Origin: Clostridium_F caseinilyticum
GTDB lineage: Bacteria > Bacillota > Clostridia > Clostridiales > Clostridiaceae
Assembly: GCF_046127645.1 (NCBI RefSeq)
Contig: NZ_CP175919.1
DNA length: 64,000 nucleotides
Reading direction: 5' to 3' (one strand)
Shown here: one piece after another, positions 42,574 through 51,384 of the stretch
Position numbering within the stretch: position 1 is the first letter of the stretch
How the letters are laid out: each line of letters opens with the position of its first letter
Position numbers and translations under genes: made by a program
Notes under the pieces: model-generated
Databases searched by the model: none
What the model saw: the letters and a program-made list of their open reading frames with translations, nothing else
Told to the model about the DNA's origin: nothing

Positions 42574-44484
42574 ATGAGTTACATTTTAAAGGTAAAGAAT
42601 ATGATTCAGAAAATAGCTATTAGAAATCTGGACATAATGCTCTTTTTAATTTTAGTAAGCTTAAAAGTCATGTTTTATGGAAAAGAAATATCTCCAGAGT
42701 TTTTTAGTTATAAATATATATTCTTACCAGTTATAGCATCTGTGGGAGTATTATTAGCTGTAGGATATTTTTTACCAAAACAAAAGAGGAGTAAGTTCCT
42801 ATATGTACTAAATATAATAATTAGTTCTATAATTTTAGCAGATTTATTATATTACAGATATTATAAGGATATTATATCTATAGGGGCAATAAGAAATGCT
42901 TTTTTATTAGGAGGGGTTGCTTCTAGTATTACAAGTTTATTTAAGCTTAAGGACTTTTTATATTTTTTAGATATATTTATGATTTTACCATTTTTGAAAG
43001 TGTATAGGAATATACCTTATAAAGAAAATAAAAGAATTATAAGAATTGGTATAGGATCTTTAATATTAGTAGGAGCTATTTTATTAAACGGTATAAATAT
43101 ATATAAATTATCAGTAGATCAACCAGGGTTACTCAATACTATGAGTAATAGGATATATATAACTAAGGTTTTAGGAAATGTAAATTTTCATGTTATAGAT
43201 GCTTATCAATTCACCAAAAATAAGATAAATAATAGTAAAAAGCTTCCTGAAGAGAAAGAAAAAGAATTAGTAAATGATTTTCAAGGAAAATCACAAATAC
43301 AGGGAAGTAAATTAAAAGGTGTAGGAGAAGATAAAAATTTAATAGTTATACAAGTGGAAGCTCTTCAACAATTTGTTATAAATGCAAAAGTAGAAGGTGA
43401 GGAGATAACACCTAATTTAAATAAATGGATAAATAGGAGCATGTATTTTGATAATTATTTTTATCAAGTAGCTGCAGGAAATACATCTGATGCAGAATTT
43501 TTATCTAATAATTCATTGTATCCAGCAGCTTCAGGAGCAGCTTATTATATGTATAGCGGTAATCAATTTAAATCATTACCAAGTACTCTTCAAGATAAAG
43601 GGTATTATACAGCAGCTATGCATGGTTATAAAGATGGATTCTGGAATAGAAATGTAATGTATAAAGCACAAAAATTCCAAGATTTTTATGGTGAAAGTAG
43701 TTACAATATAGATGAACAGGTAGGATTAGGTCTTAGTGATAAATCTTTCTTTAATCAATCTTTGGAAAAAATGCAGACTTTTAAACAACCTTTTTATAGT
43801 TTTTTAATAACTTTAAGCAGTCATTTCCCTTATGATGATGTAAAAGGATATGGTGAATTTAATGTAGGAAAATATGATGGTTCTTTCTTAGGAAATTATT
43901 TAACAGGTATACACTATACAGATGCTCAACTAGGAATGTTTTTAGACAACCTTGAAAAAGAAGGATACCTAGATAATTCAATCGTAGTTATTTATGGAGA
44001 CCATAATGCTATATCTAAAAATTATATACAAGAGTTATATGATTTTGTAGGAGAAAAATCACCTAATGATTTAAAATGGTATGAACTTCAAAAAGTACCT
44101 ATGTTTATACATTTTCCAAAGGATGAATATAAAGGAGTAAACCATACTTATAGTGGTCAAATAGATTTATATCCTACAATAGCTAATTTATATAATTTGC
44201 CTAGGAAATATATGTTAGGTAATGATTTATTGAATGTAAAAGATCCTAAAGTTACTTTTAGAAATGGATCCTTTACTGATGGAAAATCATTTTATATATC
44301 TTGGACAGGAGAATATTATGATATAAAAACTGGAGAAAAGATTACTGAAACAGACGATCTAAAGTCTAAAAAGCAGGAAAGTGCAGAGGATTTACAAAAT
44401 TCAGATGAACTATTAAATCATAATTTAATGAAGAAATTAGAAGCTGAATCAAAAGGAGAAGGGGAAAGTGAGCAAAGTAAATAG
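42574..44484 (+). CDS. LtaS-like lipoteichoic acid synthase / alkaline phosphatase superfamily
   Basis: The 636-residue protein has five N-terminal membrane segments (about 18-190) and an extracellular sulfatase-fold domain. The metal and catalytic residues of LtaS are recognisable: Glu in IQVEALQQF, the catalytic Thr in AGNTSDAEF, and VIYGDHNAI with Asp/His ligands. LtaS-type enzymes polymerise glycerol phosphate from phosphatidylglycerol onto a lipid anchor outside the cell; a phosphoethanolamine transferase is the alternative in this superfamily. Start ATG 42574 has better spacing to GAGGG than ATG 42568. The charged, low-complexity tail ends at a strong terminator. Confidence 0.9.
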   Translation: MSYILKVKNMIQKIAIRNLDIMLFLILVSLKVMFYGKEISPEFFSYKYIFLPVIASVGVLLAVGYFLPKQKRSKFLYVLNIIISSIILADLLYYRYYKDIISIGAIRNAFLLGGVASSITSLFKLKDFLYFLDIFMILPFLKVYRNIPYKENKRIIRIGIGSLILVGAILLNGINIYKLSVDQPGLLNTMSNRIYITKVLGNVNFHVIDAYQFTKNKINNSKKLPEEKEKELVNDFQGKSQIQGSKLKGVGEDKNLIVIQVEALQQFVINAKVEGEEITPNLNKWINRSMYFDNYFYQVAAGNTSDAEFLSNNSLYPAASGAAYYMYSGNQFKSLPSTLQDKGYYTAAMHGYKDGFWNRNVMYKAQKFQDFYGESSYNIDEQVGLGLSDKSFFNQSLEKMQTFKQPFYSFLITLSSHFPYDDVKGYGEFNVGKYDGSFLGNYLTGIHYTDAQLGMFLDNLEKEGYLDNSIVVIYGDHNAISKNYIQELYDFVGEKSPNDLKWYELQKVPMFIHFPKDEYKGVNHTYSGQIDLYPTIANLYNLPRKYMLGNDLLNVKDPKVTFRNGSFTDGKSFYISWTGEYYDIKTGEKITETDDLKSKKQESAEDLQNSDELLNHNLMKKLEAESKGEGESEQSK

Positions 44485-44512
44485 CTCACTTTCAAGTCTC
44501 AATTTAATAATA

Positions 44513-44572
44513 ATAGGGTTATGTTAAGAGAATATTATGATAACATTATATTCTCTTAACATAACCCTTTTT
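44513..44572. terminator. Bidirectional terminator between convergent genes
   Basis: AGGGTTATGTTAAGAGAATA and TATTCTCTTAACATAACCCT are exact inverted repeats with a 15-nt centre, followed by TTTTTTT. It ends both the ltaS-like gene and the minus-strand regulator. Confidence 0.92.
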
Positions 44573-44616
44573 TTAGATATAACTCAATTTATATTCATAA
44601 ATAACGTTCGATTGGT

Positions 44617-46029
44617 CTAATCTTGATCTTTTTCTAGTATTTCATTTAAATTTATACTGTATTTATTTATTTTTCTATATATAGTTGCTCTACTTACACC
44701 TAATAGTTCAGAAGCCTGTACTATATTTCCTTTGCAATGGATTAAAGCTTTTTTTATGGCTTTATGCTCTAAAACATCTAATGGAACTATAGGTTCTTCA
44801 TTATTAATGCAACAGTTATGATGATCGTTTTTCATTAATTTATCATTTAAAAATTTGTCTGTAATAATATTATCCTCACATATATAGTAACTTCTTTCTA
44901 CTATATTTCTAAGTTCACGAACATTTCCAGGCCAATTATAAGTTTTAAGTTTATTCATAAATTCAGGAGCTATTTTTTTAAAATTGCCTGGATTTTTAAT
45001 ATTTAATTTATCTATAAAATAATTAGCTAAGGCTTCAACATCTTCTGGTCTATCTTTTAATGGAATAAGATGAACATTTATAACATTTAATCTATAATAA
45101 AGATCTCCTCTAAAATTTTTATTAGAAACTTCTTCAGCTAAATTCCTGTTAGTAGCTGCTAATATTCTAATATCTATTTTCTTTTCGTGAGTACCACCCA
45201 CTCGCATTATTTTTAAATTGTCTAGAACTCGCAATAGCTTAGATTGAATATCTAGTGGCAATTCTCCAATTTCATCTAAAAATATAGTTCCACCATCAGC
45301 AAGCTCAAATTTACCAGGATAACCACCTTTAGAGGCACCTGTAAAAGCACCTTTCTCATATCCAAATAGCTCACTTTCTACTAATTCTCTAGGGATAGCA
45401 GCACAATTTACGGCAACAAAGGGTCCATGACATCTATTGCTATGATTATGTATAGCTTGAGCAAATAATTCTTTACCAGTACCACTATTACCGTCAATTA
45501 ATATACTACAATCAGATTCAGAAGCTTTTTTAGCTAATTCTATTATACTTTTCATTTTTTGATTTTTAGTTATTATATCATCAAAAGTATAAGAGGCTTT
45601 ATATCCCACTACATTATTAACTAATTTATGTATATGTCTTGTATCTCTTATAGAAATAATAGCTCCTATAATATCATCCTGAAATTTTACAGGCATTATA
45701 TTTGTAATACATCTTATAGAATTATTGTTTATAAAAAAGGAGGAGTCTATGCTAAATTTGTGAGTTCCTTTTTGTAGGCAATCTTCTATAAAGTTGCAAT
45801 TTTTTATGATATCTTTTATGGAATATTTTTTTAATTTATCTTCTGTAGAATTTAATATGTTTAAGCCCATAGTATTTATTTTTATTATATTATAGTCTTT
45901 GTCAATAAGAATAAGTCCTTCATAGGCTACATTAAAAGCTGTTTGAAGAACAGATGTAGATAAAAACTTTTCACCATTTTCATCAGAAAATAGATCTTTA
46001 AAACATATATTATTATCGTAATTTACCAA
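44617..46029 (-). CDS. Sigma-54-dependent transcriptional activator (PAS-AAA-Fis)
   Basis: The 470-residue regulator has a PAS-like sensor region (about 20-135: LIDKDYNIIKINTMGLNIL), a central AAA+ domain (about 160-395) with Walker A GNSGTGKELFAQ, the sigma-54 contact loop ELFGYEKGAFTGASKGG, GGTIFLDEIGELPLDIQSKL and an arginine-rich sensor II region, then a C-terminal Fis-type helix-turn-helix (ASELLGVSRATIYRKINKY). It opens RpoN promoters using ATP. TTG 46029 is chosen because GAGGTG lies just before it; an upstream in-frame ATG would bury that site. The target could be nupC next door, but no -24/-12 promoter was seen there. Confidence 0.92.
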   Translation of the reverse strand: MVNYDNNICFKDLFSDENGEKFLSTSVLQTAFNVAYEGLILIDKDYNIIKINTMGLNILNSTEDKLKKYSIKDIIKNCNFIEDCLQKGTHKFSIDSSFFINNNSIRCITNIMPVKFQDDIIGAIISIRDTRHIHKLVNNVVGYKASYTFDDIITKNQKMKSIIELAKKASESDCSILIDGNSGTGKELFAQAIHNHSNRCHGPFVAVNCAAIPRELVESELFGYEKGAFTGASKGGYPGKFELADGGTIFLDEIGELPLDIQSKLLRVLDNLKIMRVGGTHEKKIDIRILAATNRNLAEEVSNKNFRGDLYYRLNVINVHLIPLKDRPEDVEALANYFIDKLNIKNPGNFKKIAPEFMNKLKTYNWPGNVRELRNIVERSYYICEDNIITDKFLNDKLMKNDHHNCCINNEEPIVPLDVLEHKAIKKALIHCKGNIVQASELLGVSRATIYRKINKYSINLNEILEKDQD

Positions 46030-46164
46030 AAAAATCACCTCAGTATAAATCATTGGTTCTAAAAATGTGATTAATTAAGTATAACATAAAATTAAATATA
46101 TATTAAGAGTAGGTGTATATAGAATTAGTGGATAATTTCCATGTAAATAGCATAGTAATAGGGG

Positions 46165-46440
46165 GTGTTTACAAATCTAAAAAAGATTTAATTTTAATTA
46201 CGTAAATATAAATAATACATTTATAAGCAATTTATTTCGCTAAGGAGTTCTAAATTTGACTACATTAAAATTTACTACCCAGTAGAACTGCCATCCTTGG
46301 TTTTACTACCGGCTCCTCACGTCTTGTGAGGAATTATGCAAATTTTTATTCCGTCAAATTAAGAACTTCTATAGCTCATTCATAATGCTTATTACATGTA
46401 TTATTTATATTTACTGCATTAAAATTAAATCTTTTTTTAT
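46165..46440. repeat. Palindromic repeat R2, copy d (with core)
   Basis: Ends carry AAAGATTTAATTTTAAT/...ATTAAAATTAAATCTTTTT; inside, CTAAGGAGTTCTAAATTTG/AAATTAAGAACTTCTATAG enclose the core CCGGCTCCTCACGTCTTGTGAGGAATT. The core is in reverse orientation relative to copy b. Confidence 0.75.
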
Positions 46441-46665
46441 TTCAAGCTGGGTTTACTTTACTAAGCAGTTGTAAATTTTAATTTACTAAAAAATTGGCTA
46501 CTTGGTAGAAATGCCATCATTGGATTTACTCCTACCGGCTCCTCACCTACTGTGAGGAATTAAGTGAATTTTTAATTACGCCAAATTTAGAACTATTTGA
46601 GCTGTATGAATTGTTTATGAATATATTTTTCCTATTTGTGAAATTAAAATTAAATCTATCTTAAT
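46440..46665. repeat. Palindromic repeat R2, copy e (with core), next to copy d
   Basis: Begins GTAAATTTTAATTTAC and contains CTACTTGGTAGAAATGCCATC, CCGGCTCCTCACctactGTGAGGAATT, then GCCAAATTTAGAACTATTTGAG and AAATTAAAATTAAATC. Two copies side by side indicate repeated insertion at the same intergenic spot or a duplication. Confidence 0.7.
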
Positions 46666-46666
46666 A

Positions 46667-47890
46667 TTATACTAATATTCCAGCAATGCAGGCAGTTAAG
46701 AAGCTGGCTACTGTACCACCTATTAGAGATTTTATTCCAAGTTGGGCAATTTCACTTCTTCTTTTTGGAGCAAGGCCTCCTATACCACCTAGTTGTACTG
46801 CTATAGAACTGAAATTAGCAAATCCACATAGAGCATAAGTTAGTATAGTTACTGTTCTTGGATTTAATGAACCTTGTTTCATAAGTGTAGATAGATTTGA
46901 ATATGCTACGAATTCATTTATAACGGTTTTTTGACCGATAAGTGAACCAGCTGTTATCATATCTTTTGAAGGAATACCCATTACATAAGCAAAGGGAGAA
47001 CAAATATAGCCTAATATATTTTCAAAGTTCAATCCATTAATTCCAACTAAGTGTCCAATACCTTCTAAACCAGCGTTTAACATTGCAATTATAGCAACAA
47101 AAGCTATTAGCATAGCTCCTACATTAAGAGCCATAGTAAGACCTTCAGAGGCTCCTCTCGCAGCTGCATCAATTACATTTTTATCTAGCTTTTCTACATC
47201 ACAACTAACATTACCCTTAGTAACAGGTTCTGCTGTTTCTGGTACTATTATTTTTGCTGCAACAAAAGCCGCTGGTGCAGACATTATAGAAGCTGATAAA
47301 AGGTGAGCTGAGCTTATTCCCATTCCTATATATCCGGCCATTACACTACCAGCTACTGTAGCCATTCCACCAACCATTACAGAGTGAAGTTCAGACCTTG
47401 TCATTTTTTCTATGTAAGGCTTTACTATTAAAGGAGCCTCAGTTTGTCCAACAAATATATTTGCAGCTGCTGATAAAGATTCAGCACCAGAAGTTCCTAA
47501 AGTTTTTGCCATAAAGTTGGCTATGTGTTTTATTAAAAATTGCATAATTCCTAAATAATATAGAACTGCCATTAAAGATGAGAAAAATATAATAGTTGGC
47601 AATACTTGAAAAGCAAAGATATACCCCAAACTATCTGTATTGGTAATCAATCCACCAAATAAAAATTCTGAACCGTTTTTAGTAAATCCTAAAATAGCTG
47701 TAATAAAATCAGAAAGTTTTTCAAAGGTTACTTTACCAATATAGGTTTTTAAAATTAAAAAGGCAAAAATAAATTGAATAATAATTCCTGCAAATACTAG
47801 TTTAAACCTAACCTTTTTCTTGTTTTCAGATATTAAGTAACAAATACCTAGAAAAACAAAAATACCGATGAAACTTATAAATCTTTCCAT
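46667..47890 (-). CDS. nupC: NupC-type concentrative nucleoside transporter
   Basis: The 407-residue membrane symporter takes up nucleosides with Na+ or H+. CNT motifs are clear: GGLITNTDSLGYIFAFQVLP, AANIFVGQTEAPLIVKPYIEKMTRSEL, MVGGMATVAGSVMAGYIGMG, and LTYALCGFANFSSIAVQLGGIGGLAPKRRSE near the C-terminus. ATG 47890 follows GGAGGATTTT; a longer reading has no site. It is transcribed alone; a hairpin with T-run at 48069 lies in its leader. Confidence 0.95.
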   Translation of the reverse strand: MERFISFIGIFVFLGICYLISENKKKVRFKLVFAGIIIQFIFAFLILKTYIGKVTFEKLSDFITAILGFTKNGSEFLFGGLITNTDSLGYIFAFQVLPTIIFFSSLMAVLYYLGIMQFLIKHIANFMAKTLGTSGAESLSAAANIFVGQTEAPLIVKPYIEKMTRSELHSVMVGGMATVAGSVMAGYIGMGISSAHLLSASIMSAPAAFVAAKIIVPETAEPVTKGNVSCDVEKLDKNVIDAAARGASEGLTMALNVGAMLIAFVAIIAMLNAGLEGIGHLVGINGLNFENILGYICSPFAYVMGIPSKDMITAGSLIGQKTVINEFVAYSNLSTLMKQGSLNPRTVTILTYALCGFANFSSIAVQLGGIGGLAPKRRSEIAQLGIKSLIGGTVASFLTACIAGILV

Positions 47891-47911
47891 AAAATCCTCC
47901 TTTTTTGTAAG

Positions 47912-48025
47912 TGAGAAAATTGCATAATCCATTTCAAAATATAAATATATCAATATATTTTATCAATATATTTCTTTGGACATAGTATAGTAGATATGGA
48001 TTTGAAATTTTTAAATTATATAATT
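47912..48025. repeat. Palindromic repeat R5 in nupC leader
   Basis: GTGAGAAAATTGCATAATCC at the left and ATTATATAATTTTCTCA at the right bound an AT-rich element with ATATATCAATATATTTTATC. It lies between the nupC start and the 48069 hairpin. Confidence 0.55.
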
Positions 48026-48068
48026 TTCTCAAGTAAGTATTGTTGAATTATAAAAAAATAGCAAAATA

Positions 48069-48096
48069 AAAAGCCTTCAAAATATAGAAGGCTTAA
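48069..48096 (-). terminator. Minus-strand terminator/attenuator upstream of nupC
   Basis: Read on the minus strand, AAGCCTTC-tatatttt-GAAGGCTT is followed by TTTATTTTGC. It lies about 180 nt before the nupC start, so it is either an attenuator in a long leader or the end of an upstream minus-strand RNA. Confidence 0.6.
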
Positions 48097-48142
48097 ATAT
48101 AAACACAATTGAGAAAATCTAGCATACGTATACATTTATAAC

Positions 48143-48168
48143 CTTCATATTATTATAATAATATGAAG
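48143..48168. repeat. Perfect 26-bp palindrome
   Basis: CTTCATATTATTA is followed directly by its reverse complement TAATAATATGAAG without a loop. It lies upstream of nupC on the minus strand and 240 bp before the plus-strand promoter, so it could be a regulator site. Confidence 0.6.
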
Positions 48169-48405
48169 AAAAATTTACTTTTCTGAAAAAATATTATAAA
48201 TATTTATATTGTAAAAGTCAATAATTAATATAGTAATTAATACTATAATTCGGATAAACAATAGGTTACAAATGGATTTATAAATTAAATATTGTTCCAT
48301 ACAATGGAAAGGATTTCAATGATGGTATTCCATATATTTTTAAAATAATGAAATTAAATAATTTAAAATATTTTCTGAATTTATAAAAGGTATTATTAAA
48401 TAATG

Positions 48406-48434
48406 TTGACATATAATATTATAAATATTATAAT
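48406..48434 (+). promoter_or_regulatory. Consensus sigma-A promoter
   Basis: TTGACA (48406-48411), 17 bp, TATAAT (48429-48434). A second TTGACA with TAATAA 16 bp later is at 48477-48504. Either could drive asnS through the T-box, 540 nt downstream. Confidence 0.75.
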
Positions 48435-48504
48435 CTGTAATAAGTTCAATAATTTTTGATATATGTTGTATAAATATTGACACAATCATTAATAATTGTA
48501 ATAA

Positions 48505-48733
48505 GTACTTTTATCCAGTAGCACAGAATACTCAGTACTTCAGTGAATGAGATGAATGTGCTATAAACTTCTCGTTGTAAATATAGAAAAAGACTTAAAG
48601 AATATAATAAATCAGCTTGCAAATGATAATGTAATAGATATTATAGAAATGGAAAGAATAAAAATATTAAATAAAAAACAAATAAGTAGTATAGGTTTAT
48701 AAAAATAAATAGAATAGACCTATAAAAGTATAT
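48505..48733 (+). other. Structured segment with 48-codon ORF
   Basis: AAGTACT (48505) pairs with AGTACTT (48534), and AGTAGCACA inside that loop with TGTGCTAT (48557), giving a pseudoknot-like fold. ATG 48556 opens a 48-codon frame (NIEKDLKNIINQLANDNVID...) to a stop at 48702, with no good ribosome binding site. A hairpin TATAGGTTTA/TAGACCTATA follows at about 48691-48724. Probably the left remains of the same inserted element as the next feature. Confidence 0.35.
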
Positions 48734-48940
48734 TTTGTCCTGGGGCATAGGGTTTTGAACAAAGCCGATATGATAATCCCTATAGGGCGTTAATAGTTTC
48801 AGCGGAAACTTTGTCCCATAAAGTCTTAGGGAAACTAAGCCAGGTTTGGTGTTAACCCATATTGCTTTAGCAAATATGGGCCATCCAAAAGAAGCTTGGG
48901 TAGTACTTAAGAACCTTACGACTTTAGTCGTGAGAGGTTC
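48734..48940 (+). ncRNA. Orphan omega-RNA-like right end of an IS200/IS605-type element
   Basis: A highly structured 207-nt segment ends in GAACCTTACGACTTTAGTCG, completed by TGAGAGGTTC, the stem-loop shape typical of IS605/IS607 right ends and TnpB guide (omega) RNAs. Upstream are CCTGG...CCAGG closing arms, GTTTCAGCGGAAAC and CCCATATTGC/GCAAATATGGG hairpins. No tnpB or tnpA is present on either side. Identification rests on the terminal hairpin and recalled layouts. Confidence 0.5.
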
Positions 48941-48964
48941 AGATTGTATTAATGAAATATTAAA

Positions 48965-49228
48965 TCAAAGACTATGAAGAGAAGAGTAGGTATAGATAAT
49001 ATTTTAAAGCGAGTGGATAATGGTGTAAGTTCCATAAATATGCTATATTGAAGAACATCTCGGAGTTTCTAACCGAAATCTTTGTGGAAAGTAGGCTTAG
49101 AGGTGGCCAAAGCCTTATTTTGGATTGTATGATTACTAAAAGTCATACTTTAAAGTTGGCCTTTTGGCAATTTGGGTGGTACCGCGGAATATATACCTTT
49201 CGTCCCTTTTGGGATGAAAGGTTTTTTA
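48965..49228 (+). ncRNA. T-box leader of asnS
   Basis: The leader starts near ACTATGAAGAGAAGAGTAGG, has AGCGAGTGGATAATGGTGTAAG of stem I, and the specifier region GAAGAACATCTCGGAGT with an AAC (Asn) codon at about 49050-49052. The antiterminator T-box GGGTGGTACCGCGGA is at 49174-49188. The terminator ACCTTTCGTCCC/GGGATGAAAGGT with TTTTTT follows at 49195-49227. Uncharged tRNA-Asn would release transcription into asnS. Confidence 0.92.
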
Positions 49229-49261
49229 TTATGCAATAAAACTAAAATAGGAGGAAAAAAC

Positions 49262-50653
49262 GTGGATATAACTTTAGTGAAATCACTTTATAGAGAAACA
49301 GAAAAACATATGGAGAAAGAAGTTAAAATTAATGGATGGGTAAGGACTGTAAGGGATTCTAAAAACTTTGCTTTTATAGAAGTAAATGATGGAAGTTTTT
49401 TTAAAAATGTTCAAGTAATACTAGAGGCATCAATAGAGAACTTTAAAGAATTATGTAAAATGCCAATAAGTACATCAGTAGAAATAGAAGGTGTAGTTCA
49501 AGCTACTCCAAATGCAAAACAACCTTTTGAAATAAAAGCTACAAAAGTATTAATGGTAGGTAAATCAAGTACAGATTATCCACTACAAAAGAAAAGACAT
49601 ACTTTTGAATACTTAAGAACGATAGCTCATTTAAGACCAAGAAGTAATGCTTTTTCAGCAGTATTTAGAGTACGTTCTTTAGCAGCTTATGCAGTGCATA
49701 AATTTTTCCAAGAAAGAGGATTTGTCTATACAAATACTCCAATAATAACAGGTAGTGACTGCGAAGGGGCAGGAGAAATGTTTCAATTAACTACTATGGA
49801 TCTAAACAATATACCAAAAACTGAAGAAGGAAAAATAGATTTTTCAAAGGATTTCTTTGGATCACCTGCAAATCTTACAGTAAGTGGTCAACTTTCAGCA
49901 GAAACTTTTGCTTTAGCTTTTAGAAATGTATATACATTTGGACCAACTTTTAGAGCTGAAAACTCAAACACTGCAAGACATGCATCAGAATTTTGGATGA
50001 TAGAACCTGAAATGGCTTTTGCAGAACTTGAAGATTATTTAGATAATGCAGAAGAAATGGTTAAGTTTGTAATAAACTATGTAATGGAAAATGCTCCAGA
50101 AGAAATGGTATTCTTTAATAGTTTTGTAGATAAAGGATTATTCGATAGATTAGATAATGTTGTAAATTCTGACTTCAAGAGAATAACTTATACAGAAGCA
50201 GTAGAATTACTTCAAAAATCAGGCGCAAAATTTGATTATCCAGTAGAATGGGGAATCGATCTTCAAACTGAACATGAAAGATATTTAACAGAACAAATAT
50301 TCAAAAAACCAGTATTTGTAACAGATTATCCAAAGGATATAAAAGCTTTCTATATGAGATTAAATGATGATGGAAAAACTGTTGCAGCAGCAGACTTACT
50401 TGTACCAGGAGTAGGAGAAATAATAGGTGGAAGCCAAAGGGAAGAAAGATTAGATGTATTAGAAAAAAGAATGGAAGAATTAAACCTAAATAAAGAAGAT
50501 TACTGGTGGTATTTAGAATTAAGAAAATACGGAGAAACTAAACACTCAGGATATGGTTTAGGTTTTGAAAGAATATTAATGTATATGACAGGAATGGGCA
50601 ACATAAGAGACGTAATACCATTCCCAAGAACACCAGGTTCTGCTGGATTCTAA
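49262..50653 (+). CDS. asnS: Asparaginyl-tRNA synthetase
   Basis: The 463-residue class IIb synthetase attaches asparagine to tRNA-Asn. An N-terminal OB-fold anticodon-binding domain (about 15-100: INGWVRTVRDSKNFAFIEVNDGS) precedes the catalytic core with motif 2 (FGPTFRAENSNTARHASEFWMIEPE) and motif 3 (GYGLGFERILMYMTGMGNIRDVIPFPRTPG). Absence of the acidic GAD-like insert and the length argue for AsnS rather than AspS. GTG 49262 has AGGAGGAAAAAAC upstream; longer readings run into the terminator. The T-box confirms amino-acid-responsive control. Confidence 0.96.
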   Translation: MDITLVKSLYRETEKHMEKEVKINGWVRTVRDSKNFAFIEVNDGSFFKNVQVILEASIENFKELCKMPISTSVEIEGVVQATPNAKQPFEIKATKVLMVGKSSTDYPLQKKRHTFEYLRTIAHLRPRSNAFSAVFRVRSLAAYAVHKFFQERGFVYTNTPIITGSDCEGAGEMFQLTTMDLNNIPKTEEGKIDFSKDFFGSPANLTVSGQLSAETFALAFRNVYTFGPTFRAENSNTARHASEFWMIEPEMAFAELEDYLDNAEEMVKFVINYVMENAPEEMVFFNSFVDKGLFDRLDNVVNSDFKRITYTEAVELLQKSGAKFDYPVEWGIDLQTEHERYLTEQIFKKPVFVTDYPKDIKAFYMRLNDDGKTVAAADLLVPGVGEIIGGSQREERLDVLEKRMEELNLNKEDYWWYLELRKYGETKHSGYGLGFERILMYMTGMGNIRDVIPFPRTPGSAGF

Positions 50654-50737
50654 AATGAAAAATAAAAACATGGTGTTTATAATACACTATAGTATATAAT
50701 TTAATTAAATTATACAATTTTTAAAGATAATTTTATA

Positions 50738-50774
50738 AAAAAGTAGTCTCATTTTTGATTGAGGCTACTTTTTA
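50738..50774 (+). terminator. Terminator of asnS
   Basis: AAGTAGTCTCA and TGAGGCTACTT pair around TTTTTGAT and are followed by TTTTAC. Confidence 0.85.
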
Positions 50775-50856
50775 CATTTTAGAAATTATATGTATTCATT
50801 GACCTTTTTTGATTTATAATCGTTATATTGTATGAGACGTCTCGGAGGTGATAATA

Positions 50857-51384
50857 GTGGAAGATTCTAAATTGATACTAGAAATTAAAAAGGGAAAGAT
50901 TCATTTATTTGATGAATTAATAAAAAAATATTATAGGAAAGTATACTACTATTGTTACCGACATCTAAATAATAAAGAAATTGCTCAGGATCTAACTCAA
51001 GAAGTATTCATGAAAGTAATAAAAACTATGGAGGGTTATAAACATTATGGAAAATTTGAAAATTATCTTTACGTAGTTGCAGGAAATGCATGCAAAGACT
51101 TTTATAAGAAAGAATCTAAATATGTTTTAAAAGAAGCAGAAATAAAGCCAAATTCTTATAAAGAAGAGGAAATTTCTAAATTAGAAAATAAAGTTATGAT
51201 TGAAGAGGCTTTAAACAAACTTTCAAAAGATCAACGTGAAATAATAATTTTAAGATTCTATCAAGATTTAAAAATAAAAGATATTGCTAAGATTATGAAT
51301 TCAGGTATTTCCATAACTAAATATAGGCTGAAAAAGGCAATAAAATTAATTAGTGAAAGTATGAAAGGGGACAAGTATGAATAA
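50857..51384 (+). CDS. ECF-type sigma-70 factor
   Basis: The 175-residue protein has sigma region 2 (about 15-80: FDELIKKYYRKVYYYCYRHLNNKEIAQDLTQEVFMKV) and region 4 (about 115-165: LSKDQREIIILRFYQDLKIKDIAKIMNSGISITKYRLKKAI). GTG 50857 follows CGGAGGTGAT. A palindrome GAGACGTCTC at 50834-50843 sits just before the site. The next three genes overlap or abut, so it heads an ECF - membrane protein - ABC transporter operon, a common arrangement for envelope or antimicrobial peptide stress. Confidence 0.92.
   Translation: MEDSKLILEIKKGKIHLFDELIKKYYRKVYYYCYRHLNNKEIAQDLTQEVFMKVIKTMEGYKHYGKFENYLYVVAGNACKDFYKKESKYVLKEAEIKPNSYKEEEISKLENKVMIEEALNKLSKDQREIIILRFYQDLKIKDIAKIMNSGISITKYRLKKAIKLISESMKGDKYE

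Noticed and set aside
46667..48100. Sigma-54 promoter for nupC controlled by the neighbouring activator
   Set aside because: No TGGCAC-N5-TTGC element was found on the minus strand upstream of 47890.
47891..48480. Purine riboswitch upstream of nupC
   Set aside because: The minus strand lacks the TATA-N-ATATGG and pairing loop signature; only a hairpin and a palindrome are seen.
48734..48940. RNase P RNA, tmRNA or 6S RNA
   Set aside because: None of their conserved cores (for example GAGGAAAGTCC of RNase P) is present; the terminal hairpin fits an IS605-type end better.
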